Assembly: GCA_012960505.1 (NCBI GenBank) | Contig: DUBC01000002.1 | Span: 95,656-159,655 of the forward strand | Source of the DNA: Verrucomicrobiales bacterium | GTDB lineage: Bacteria > Verrucomicrobiota > Verrucomicrobiia > Verrucomicrobiales > DEV007 | DNA length: 64,000 nucleotides | Direction: 5' to 3' | Shown: in pieces, positions 46,701 through 53,154 of the stretch | Numbering within the stretch: the first letter of the stretch is position 1 | How the letters are laid out: the number at the start of each line of letters is the position of its first letter | Program-made: the position numbers and the translations under genes | The notes under the pieces: generated by a model | Told to the model about the DNA's origin: nothing | Seen by the model: only the letters and a program-made list of their open reading frames with translations | Databases searched by the model: none

Positions 46701-47743
46701 ATGAGGGAGGGTATGGGGACAACAAGCGCGTTGTTTGCAGTCGCAGGCTATTTGCCGTTGACTGGAAATCGGGTAAAGAACTCTGGAATTATCGGCCTCA
46801 GGGGGCCATTGCCAACCCGTCTATCTGTATTGAAAAAGGAATATTGTTTTTTCTTGAGAGCGGCAATGTTGAGACGATAGGGAGTGTCGATATCGCCGGG
46901 AAGGATTCTCCAAGTTCATCGCAGTCAGGGCGCTGGGCTTATGATCAACTGGTTGGTGAACAGGGTGCGAATTTGGTGGCACTTGACTTATACAATGGTC
47001 GGAAATTATGGAGTCGACTGCTTGAACTACCCCTTTCCGGGATCCAGACCTTTTACCTTTCTGCAAGTGCAGGTTCTTTAGTTGCGGTTCACTCAGTGAA
47101 TACTGTGAGCGTGCCTCAACCGCCTGCCGATGGAAAATCTCCGAAAGAGAGTAATAAGCAACCGCCTGTCGATGAAAAGTCACCAAAGGAGAGTAATAAG
47201 CAACCGCCTGTCGATGAAAAGTCACCAAAGGAGAGCAAGGTGCAACCGAATCCGCCGAAAAAACCGACACTGCATTACGCGGTTGAGGTCATGGATTCTA
47301 GCAATGGAAAGATCATCTGGAAGCACGGTTTTGATACTGGCAGGCATACAAACCTGACCCACGGGGAACAGGACCTGCACCCAGTGATCGTAGGCGGTCG
47401 CCTAATCGTTGAACCAAAGGTATTCAATCTAGCTGACGGTAAGTTTCTGTTCAGCTTCGTGCGGCAGAGTGGCGGCGGATGTGGGGCAATTAGCGCTTCG
47501 TCCAATAAGCTTTACTATCGGGCCGGGCACCCCGCAGAGTTTAACCTCGAGAGCAAAAAACAGCATTGGATCACCAAGTCCACCCGCCCCGGATGCTGGA
47601 TTAACATGATTCCCGCCAATGGTCTGCTACTTGTGCCCGAGGGAAGTTCCGGCTGTATTTGCAGTTTTCCGGTTCAAGCCAGTATGGCATATGGTACTGA
47701 GATACCTTCCCCTGTTCGGGTACCGGATAACAGTGCAGACTAG
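43766..47743 (+). CDS. Giant secreted SHD1-LamG-PQQ propeller protein with embedded methyltransferase-like domain
   Basis: 1325 residues. A signal segment (CLILLAIGIFLVCPASA), then an SHD1-like domain (RTWISDNGSRTEAELVATEG, about 35-90). A LamG/concanavalin-like domain spans about 150-320 (MTVEAWVQLDSILEWGGII). PQQ-type beta-propeller repeats come next (for example CLDAKTGRLLWTFSAGGPV). At about 680-805 a Rossmann methyltransferase-like unit is inserted, with motif I ALVVGVGNGSLIRAL and VVGIDTD. Further propeller repeats continue to the C-terminus, interrupted at about 1113-1165 by a Pro/Lys-rich spacer with tandem 14-residue repeats. Predicted to be periplasmic or extracellular. SAM is not normally found outside the cytoplasm, so the Rossmann unit may be structural. 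GC content is somewhat higher than upstream genes. Confidence 0.84.
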   Translation: MVWKSEDRKRHWVVRDCLILLAIGIFLVCPASAKDKRTWISDNGSRTEAELVATEGDKVILKTTDGREINVRRDQLSKADQDYLANLTKVSPDLEPVQQWGFGPASVMGRDLIAARGGLGGQILGNFRLVEKDSLNYIELAPSPKVEGGSEEGGILLTTDPLKAKLPTGAMTVEAWVQLDSILEWGGIIGAVRDTGVQEMGWILGYRRNSFYFGLATEGARRITYLNAGSTFVTKAWYHLVATYDGTGNQRLYVDGQSSAHSKVQHGAVLPPDQLFYTIGAYRDDDNNHPFSGKLAGISVWHRELKSEEIEARFVARKNQFPGIDPPSPVRPGNDEEWATWMSDNLRSGRAPGSVHLHASGKPLWVYYPIKRPAPAWPETAQSDHWRRRTNPETPKVTFDWVHDVVVSDGRLFFGSSADDGVRCLDAKTGRLLWTFSAGGPVRLAPTVINGRVFFGCDDGALYCLEATNGALRWQARPPSLPDRRLPGNGRIMSVWPIRTGVLVKGATGYFGAGLFPGEGAYYCSVDLRDGRVIDEKPVNFSPQGYIFENGGQLFAQAGRTSSNGVFSKVANGRKNYDSLESRVSKSVRAKFPYALVETPDLILVGGKDSVAAFKPGNEVPVWQAQVDSSARGLAIAGEQLFVSTTKGTIYAFGEKTGLTMHRESNTLKPVTGIDALSKGSVEHLIKKLPRHRGYALVVGVGNGSLIRALAERTQLHVVGIDTDRQRIARLRHEFFALGLYGAWKSEEGKRGSVALQEVENFEKLPFVDGIFNLMTNGVADARLPSGEMKRLLRPWDGIAVFADTTLKGEVPEGSGSWTHAYADIGNSASSGDSRVDGQMRLRWFGRPGPEHIVDRHLRAPPPLAAGGYLFVPGRDILFGLDAHNGTVLWKRKIPTFMRASMLRDCGNLAIGTQSRSVFAASGPDCLVINAANGSTEQKLSVRSADEEWGYLAVIDDVLVGSAVDKGGVRRELSYNAIYEGGYGDNKRVVCSRRLFAVDWKSGKELWNYRPQGAIANPSICIEKGILFFLESGNVETIGSVDIAGKDSPSSSQSGRWAYDQLVGEQGANLVALDLYNGRKLWSRLLELPLSGIQTFYLSASAGSLVAVHSVNTVSVPQPPADGKSPKESNKQPPVDEKSPKESNKQPPVDEKSPKESKVQPNPPKKPTLHYAVEVMDSSNGKIIWKHGFDTGRHTNLTHGEQDLHPVIVGGRLIVEPKVFNLADGKFLFSFVRQSGGGCGAISASSNKLYYRAGHPAEFNLESKKQHWITKSTRPGCWINMIPANGLLLVPEGSSGCICSFPVQASMAYGTEIPSPVRVPDNSAD
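47147..47230 (+). repeat. Two tandem 42-bp repeats in the PQQ protein gene
   Basis: Units at 47147-47188 and 47189-47230 each encode ESNKQPPVDEKSPK, flanked by partial copies on both sides. The sequences are nearly identical at DNA level, indicating recent duplication of a flexible spacer. Confidence 0.9.
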
Positions 47744-47759
47744 AATGCCGGTTGGCGTT

Positions 47760-48818
47760 CTATTTGATGACGAGGTGGATGCTGTTGTCTCGTTGACTGG
47801 TGAGACCGACGACAGCTGCGTGCTCAAGTCCCGATTCCCGGAGTTGCTCGAGGGCATCACCGGCCTGTTCTTCTGGCAGGGCCACGAACAGACCGCCGCT
47901 GGTCTGGGGATCAAAGAGGATTTCCTGTCTATCCTGGGCGACTGATTCTTCTAGGCGCAGGTGTGGTATGGTTTTCTCACGGTTGTGCCTGTTGACGCCG
48001 GTAGTGACACCGGCATTGTACATTTCCATTGCCTGTGCCATGACTGGTAGGGCATCAAGTTCAATTGTTAAGGCTGCCTCGGAGCCTTGCGCCATTTCCA
48101 AAGCATGCCCTGCAAGGCCGAAACCGGTGATGTCCGTAGCGGCGTGTACTTCGAATTTAGCTAAAATTTCAGCGGCAGTACGGTTGAGTGTAGTGACGCT
48201 TTCAATACAGGAATTGAAAGCAGTGGCATCATTGAGTTTTCCTTTCAGCTCGGCATTGAATAGCACGCCGCTGCCGATTGGTTTGGTCAAAATCAGTGCG
48301 TCCCCGTGCCTTGCGCCTACGTTTCGCCATATCTTTTGCGGATGCACGACCCCGGTAACAGATAATCCGAACTTTGGTTCAGAGTCTTCGACTGTATGAC
48401 CTCCTGCCAGGACGGCTCCGGATTCGGTAATCTTATCGAGTGCGCCTTCAATAATTTTGTGGAGTTCCTCGGGCGGTAATTGTCCGTCCGGGAAATTGAC
48501 TAGGTTCAAACAGGTGATCGGGCGCCCTCCCATCGCATAAACGTCACTGATTGAATTCGCTGCAGCGATCTGACCATAAATGAAAGGATCATTGACGGGA
48601 GGGGTGATGTAATCCGCGGTGGTGACGATGGCGATTTCCTCGGTAAGCTTATAGACACCGGCATCATCGCTGGTGTCAAAACCAACGAGCAGATTAGGAT
48701 CTTCATTTTTTGGAAGACTGTCTAATAATTTTCCGAGCCCGACCGGGTCGATCTTGGCAGCTCAGCCGCAGGTCTTTGAAAGGCTTTGCAGAGTGTTCTT
48801 TTTATTGAATAACGCCAT
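47760..48818 (-). CDS. selD: Selenide, water dikinase containing selenocysteine (in-frame UGA)
   Basis: SelD makes selenophosphate from selenide and ATP for selenocysteine and selenouridine synthesis. Reading from the ATG at 48818 to the stop at 47760 gives 353 codons in one frame, the normal SelD length, interrupted only by TGA at 48764-48762 (codon 19). The context is TCG-U-AAK: the UGA aligns with the catalytic Cys17 of E. coli SelD, and Lys22 with its essential Lys20. Downstream are GFDTSDDAGVY (metal/ATP site), DYITPPVNDPFIYGQIAAAN and AMGGRPITCLNLVNFP, all family-typical. Conventional ORF calling sees only the part from an internal ATG. No selA, selB or selC is in the window. Convergent with the PQQ protein gene. 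Confidence 0.88.
48733..48757 (-). promoter_or_regulatory. Candidate bacterial SECIS element in selD
   Basis: Immediately after the UGA, the mRNA can form CCC/GGG (48747-48745 / 48740-48738) with apical loop GGUC, above a 5-nt bulge and an imperfect lower stem CCAAG/CUCGG. A loop containing GU and a bulged 5' side resemble the SelB-binding hairpin of E. coli fdhF. The assignment is by inspection only. Confidence 0.45.
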
Positions 48819-48844
48819 CTCTAAAGGTTTAACCTATATTTATT

Positions 48845-48867
48845 AATTCCCCAAAAATTGGAGAATT
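48845..48867. promoter_or_regulatory. Imperfect dyad between selD and the esterase gene
   Basis: AATTC-C-CCAA (48845-48854) mirrors TTGG-A-GAATT (48858-48867) around AAA, one mismatch. It lies 27 bp upstream of the selD ATG in the divergent region. Operator or fold; no factor can be named. Confidence 0.3.
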
Positions 48868-48945
48868 AGCTTATCAACAATGTACCTAATTTTTGGATTT
48901 GTCATTGGATCATTCAGATTTTAAATTAGTTAAACACGTAAACCT

Positions 48946-49842
48946 TTGAATTTATTATTAAAGATAAGCTTTATCATCTCACTGATTTGTAATGCTCTTG
49001 GAACAGAGAAGGAAATTATTCCTGATTTTCGAAAGACCAGTGCGGACCTTGAGTTGCCCCCTTTAGTGGAAGGAAAGTTTGGTCCAGGGATTCGGACAAA
49101 GGCTCGGAACCCGGAGGACGTCGAAGGTGTTTATCATGTTCTTTATCTGCCCTCAGATTGGAAATCCGGAAAGAAATATCCGGTCATTGTTGAGTATGCC
49201 GGGAACGGTCCTTACCGTGACAAGAACGGCGATGAGAGTAGCGGTCGGGTAGAGGGGAGTAAGCTCGGTTATGGCTTCAGTGGTGGCAAAAGTTATATCT
49301 GGATTTGTCTTCCATATCTTAATTCTTCTGGGACTGAAAATGTTCGTAAATGGTGGGGAAATGCTCCCGAATATGATCCTATGCCGACCGTTGAATATTG
49401 TAAGTTCACGGTCCGAAGGATTTGTGAAAAATTTGGCGGGGATCAAAAGAAGATAATATTGTGTGGTTTTTCTCGAGGCGCCATTGCCTGCAATTTCATT
49501 GGTTTGCATGATGATGAAATTGCTAAGTTATGGGCCGGTTTCATTCCCTTCAGTCATTATGACGGTGTTCGTAAATGGGCATATCCAGGTTCAGATAAAA
49601 AATCGGCCATCAGTAGGATTGCCCGTTTAGGGGGGAGGCCCCAACTCATCCTTAGCGAATCCCTAGCTAACAATCAGTTAACCCGAAAATATATAGAAAG
49701 TTTGAAGGGGATTGATACTGCTCAGCTTACTTTTATGAATAGCGGTTTTCGAAATCATAATGATGAATGGGTACTGAGACCCAGCGCAGCGCGATCATTT
49801 GCGCGTCAGTGGTTGAAGCGCATTGCTCCGATTTTAGAGTAG
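48946..49842 (+). CDS. Secreted alpha/beta-hydrolase (esterase-like)
   Basis: 298 residues from a TTG start that gives a signal peptide (LLLKISFIISLICNALG); no better start is seen. The nucleophile elbow GFSRGA (GxSxG) lies at about residue 184, preceded by a typical YPVIVEYAGNGPYRD oxyanion region. A C-terminal His is plausible in FRNHNDEWV. This suggests a serine esterase, perhaps acting on plant or algal glycan esters, given the neighbouring sialate O-acetylesterase-like gene. Substrate unknown. Separated from divergent selD by 127 bp containing an imperfect dyad (48845-48867). Confidence 0.75.
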   Translation: MNLLLKISFIISLICNALGTEKEIIPDFRKTSADLELPPLVEGKFGPGIRTKARNPEDVEGVYHVLYLPSDWKSGKKYPVIVEYAGNGPYRDKNGDESSGRVEGSKLGYGFSGGKSYIWICLPYLNSSGTENVRKWWGNAPEYDPMPTVEYCKFTVRRICEKFGGDQKKIILCGFSRGAIACNFIGLHDDEIAKLWAGFIPFSHYDGVRKWAYPGSDKKSAISRIARLGGRPQLILSESLANNQLTRKYIESLKGIDTAQLTFMNSGFRNHNDEWVLRPSAARSFARQWLKRIAPILE

Positions 49843-49854
49843 GAACTGAAAGAA

Positions 49855-51525
49855 CTATTTTTTGCTTCTTATGTACGAGCCGGTCGACTGGTGTGGAGTC
49901 ATTGGCCAATTATCTGAACGGAAAGGGTAGGCCGGGATTTCTCGGGCATTCATGAGTCCGCCGATAGGAAGATTTGAAAAAGCGTACCGAACGGCCACTG
50001 GTTCTTTAACTTCATCGCACCATATTTCAATTTGAGGTCTTTTATCTTTTTTGGACTGAGTGATTCTAGCCTTTGCGTGATAAAAGATCTTGTCTTTACC
50101 GGCTAGAACAAAACCAACGTCAACGTCCTGATCGAGTCGAAGTCCACGGTCAGTGCCTTCCTCGAAGGTAACAAAGGCCTTACCAGATTCGAACTTAGCT
50201 TCTTTAAATAGAGGTCCTTTCCATTCCAGTGGATCATTCGATCCGAACCTTTTAATCTTATATACTTCTGACAGCGCCCATCTAGCGGACCTTTCGCCGA
50301 CCGGTAATTTGCGGCCCGGGTGGATGCTGCCATTGGAATTTGTATCATAAGTGGCAATGAGGCCCGTGTTTGCTGTATTGAGCCATGTGTCCATCTGAAT
50401 TTCGCGGACCACATTACAATGGTGATTCATGTCATATTCCATGGACCTGCGGTTACTCCAACCGGCGATCTGGACTATGCCGAATGGTATTTCAGGATCA
50501 TCGAAAGCTTTCCTCCAGTCTGAGATCACTGCGGGGAATGTCTGATAAAACGGTTTCCATGATGTGCTGAAAGAATTGTTTTCTCCCTGATAGAAAAGTA
50601 TTCCTCTGATTGTCGCATTAGCGATTGGAAGGAGTGAACCATTAAACATTCCTGCCGGCTGCCGGCCATCGCCCGGATTTTTGTATTGATTTGCGTTCGG
50701 TTTGCGAGGCTCTTTTTCTCCCTTAGCTTTTGCTTCGGCCCTTTTCTTTTCCCACTCGGCAATGTCTAGGGTCAATCTTTTTTGTGCTCCGGCCTCTTTC
50801 CCACCGTCAATCCATGCCTGATATGTATCGTCGAATTTTTTTATATCTTCCGCCATTTCAGGAATCTGTTTGAGAGTGTTTTTATTGCACCAGTGCTGGG
50901 CCATGGTACCGCCCCACGAATTTTCAATTATTCCTATCGGTACCTTTAGTAGACGATGCAAACGTCTAGCAAAATAGTAGGCCACGGCACTGCAATTCTG
51001 GACTTCAGGGGTCACGGCTCTTTGCCATTTACCGACCCAGTCCGTGGGATTTCCAAGAGGAAAATCATCCTGTTCTTTCGGACTTGCCACGTTAGGAAGT
51101 TTAAGAAATCTTATCTCTGGAAAGTTTGCGGCGGATATTTCAATGTCAGCGTTTGTCGATCCACGCATGGTCCAGGCCATGTTACTCTGGCCGCCGCAGA
51201 CCCAAACTTCACCGACCAGAATATCAGCTATGCTGAGTTCACTGTCCCCTGAATTAATTGTCATGATCTTCGGTTCAGAGGAGGCCATGAGAGGACCTAT
51301 TTTTATGGACCAATGCCCCTTGGAATTGGCTTTTGTGGTTTTTTTTTCTTCTCCAAATTTCAGAGTAACGGGCTGTTCGGGGCTGGCATGTCCCCAAACA
51401 TTAATAGGTTTTCCCCTTTGGAGAACAATCCCGTCACTGAAGGAATTGGCTAGGCTCAGATCCTTACACAATGCTTTTGACGTGAAGGTAATAGTTAAGA
51501 GTAAGAGAGTAACGTATTTCGTCAT
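49855..51525 (-). CDS. Sialate O-acetylesterase-like protein
   Basis: 556 residues with a signal peptide (YVTLLLLTITFTSKALC). The catalytic motif CGGQSNMAW (GxSxM of the SGNH/SASA group) is at about residue 112, and FYQGENNS provides a second block. N-terminal NSFSDGIVLQRGKPINVWG and the C-terminal beta region follow the family layout. A charged helix (EWEKKRAEAKAKGEKEPRK) is inserted between the two catalytic halves. Enzymes of this family remove O-acetyl groups from sialic acid or, in environmental bacteria, from plant and algal polysaccharides. It converges with the 48946 esterase gene (12 bp apart). Confidence 0.9.
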   Translation of the reverse strand: MTKYVTLLLLTITFTSKALCKDLSLANSFSDGIVLQRGKPINVWGHASPEQPVTLKFGEEKKTTKANSKGHWSIKIGPLMASSEPKIMTINSGDSELSIADILVGEVWVCGGQSNMAWTMRGSTNADIEISAANFPEIRFLKLPNVASPKEQDDFPLGNPTDWVGKWQRAVTPEVQNCSAVAYYFARRLHRLLKVPIGIIENSWGGTMAQHWCNKNTLKQIPEMAEDIKKFDDTYQAWIDGGKEAGAQKRLTLDIAEWEKKRAEAKAKGEKEPRKPNANQYKNPGDGRQPAGMFNGSLLPIANATIRGILFYQGENNSFSTSWKPFYQTFPAVISDWRKAFDDPEIPFGIVQIAGWSNRRSMEYDMNHHCNVVREIQMDTWLNTANTGLIATYDTNSNGSIHPGRKLPVGERSARWALSEVYKIKRFGSNDPLEWKGPLFKEAKFESGKAFVTFEEGTDRGLRLDQDVDVGFVLAGKDKIFYHAKARITQSKKDKRPQIEIWCDEVKEPVAVRYAFSNLPIGGLMNAREIPAYPFRSDNWPMTPHQSTGSYIRSKK

Positions 51526-51552
51526 GTTCCGATAAGGCCATGATAAGTAAAA

Positions 51553-51571
51553 AAGGTCAACTCTGGACCTT
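51553..51571 (-). terminator. Possible attenuator or terminator upstream of the acetylesterase gene
   Basis: On the minus strand AAGGTC-CAGAGTT-GACCTT is followed by TTTT, a short intrinsic-terminator-like structure. It sits 27 bp before the ATG of the minus-strand gene at 51525, with no minus-strand gene further upstream. It could be a leader attenuator. The stem is only 6 bp. Confidence 0.3.
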
Positions 51572-51710
51572 CATGAAATCAAAACCTTCAATGGGATTAA
51601 TATGAGAACTGTCTGCATTAGGATGCTTTGGTAATGAGCGCAAAAAGTTGAACTTCTTTGTTGGCGAGAGCAGGATTTCGAGCAGACTAGACTCAGAAGG
51701 TATTCGAGAT

Positions 51711-53144
51711 ATGAAAATTGGCATTAAGACACTATTTATTCTTACGTTAGCATTTTTTATTAATTTGGTTTCTGCGGCGCCACAAAAATACAACGTACTT
51801 TTCATTATATCGGATGACCTCACTTCGACTGCCTTATCCTGTTACGGCAACAAGGTTTGCAAGACGCCGAACATTGACAGTTTGGCGGAGCGGGGCACCC
51901 GTTTCACCCGAGCCTACTGCCAAGGAACCTACTGTGGTCCGTCGCGAGCCAGTTTCATGTCGGGATATTATCCACATGCGACTGGAGTCTTGGGTTACAA
52001 AAGTCCCCGGCCTCAGATTGGCGATCGAGACACCTGGTCTCAGCACTTCAAAAACAATGGTTACTATGCGGCGCGAGTCAGTAAGATCTATCATATGGGT
52101 GTACCCATTGGTATAGAGCAAGGCACTAATGGAGCGGATGACGAGGCCTCGTGGACGGAGCGCTTTAACAGCAAGGGTCCCGAATGGAGGGCTCCGGGTG
52201 ATGGGGAAACGCTCCAGAACAATCCCGACGGGAAGAAACCTGCCGTGGGTGGCAACACCTTCGTGGTGGTGGAAGCCGACGGAGATGACCTCGTGCATTC
52301 TGACGGGAAAACTGCAAAAAAAGCGGTTGAACTGATTCATCGTCACAAAGATAAATCTTTCTGGTTGGGCGTAGGATTCGTGCGTCCGCACGTGCCCTTC
52401 GTCGCTCCGAAGTCCTATTACCCGCCCTTTAAGCCCTACAGTAAGATGGTTTTACCTCCCAAAATCAAGGGTGATTGGGATGACATTCCCAAGCCGGGCA
52501 TCAATTATTGCACCAGCGAGAATATGAAGATGGATATTCGCCGCCAAAAGAAATCTGTCGGCGGATACTATGCTTCAGTTGCTTATATGGATGCCCAAGT
52601 CGGTAAGGTGCTTTCAGCTCTCGATGAGGCGGGCCTGCGGGAGAAGACGATCGTTATTTTTACCAGCGATCATGGCTATCACTTGGGTGAGCATGACTTC
52701 TGGGCCAAGGTGAGTTTACTTGATGAATCCTCGCAGGTGCCCTTGATTATTAGTGTGCCCGGCAAGAAGCCCGCCGTGTGCCATTCATTGACCGAGTTAC
52801 TCGATCTGTACCCGACCGTCGCTTCCCTTTGTGGTTTACCCGAACAGCCGCGTTTGCAGGGAAAAGATATTTCCAAGATGTTGGATGACCCCAAGCACAC
52901 CGTGCGCACTGCTGCTTTTTCCGTGGCACCTTTCAGGCGCGGCTTCTTATTGCGTGAGGAAGACTGGGCCTATATCCATTATGGCGAAAATGGCGCCAAG
53001 GGCGTTGAGCTCTACAATGTAAAAAAGGATCCAAAGCAATACACGAGTCTTGCAAAAGATCCGACCCACCAAAAAATCGTTGCTCGATTCAAAGATCAGA
53101 TGGCCAATAAGCTACGTGAAGTTCGCAACAATGACCTCAAATAA
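51711..53144 (+). CDS. Secreted sulfatase (iduronate/choline-sulfatase-like)
   Basis: About 477 residues from the ATG at 51711, which begins the signal peptide (LFILTLAFFINLVSA). Metal-site SDDLTSTALSCYGN, catalytic CGPSRASFMSG (CxPxR), SKIYHMG and FTSDHGYHLGEHDFWAK are characteristic of iduronate-2-sulfatase-like S1 sulfatases. The C-terminal half has ELYNVKKDPKQYTSLAKD, the usual end of the family. Substrate is probably a sulfated polysaccharide. Base composition is visibly more GC-rich than the sulfatase at 36086. Convergent with the DUF1592 gene, 10 bp apart. Confidence 0.92.
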   Translation: MKIGIKTLFILTLAFFINLVSAAPQKYNVLFIISDDLTSTALSCYGNKVCKTPNIDSLAERGTRFTRAYCQGTYCGPSRASFMSGYYPHATGVLGYKSPRPQIGDRDTWSQHFKNNGYYAARVSKIYHMGVPIGIEQGTNGADDEASWTERFNSKGPEWRAPGDGETLQNNPDGKKPAVGGNTFVVVEADGDDLVHSDGKTAKKAVELIHRHKDKSFWLGVGFVRPHVPFVAPKSYYPPFKPYSKMVLPPKIKGDWDDIPKPGINYCTSENMKMDIRRQKKSVGGYYASVAYMDAQVGKVLSALDEAGLREKTIVIFTSDHGYHLGEHDFWAKVSLLDESSQVPLIISVPGKKPAVCHSLTELLDLYPTVASLCGLPEQPRLQGKDISKMLDDPKHTVRTAAFSVAPFRRGFLLREEDWAYIHYGENGAKGVELYNVKKDPKQYTSLAKDPTHQKIVARFKDQMANKLREVRNNDLK

Positions 53145-53154
53145 CATACTGCGG

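Noticed and set aside
48506..48706. 66-residue minus-strand ORF upstream of the internal selD start
   Set aside because: It is in a different frame from SelD. Reading the SelD frame through the UGA gives family-typical sequence across the same bases, so this is a shadow and selD has no frameshift.
51834..52391. 185-residue minus-strand ORF inside the sulfatase gene
   Set aside because: Antisense shadow of a clear sulfatase with catalytic motifs.
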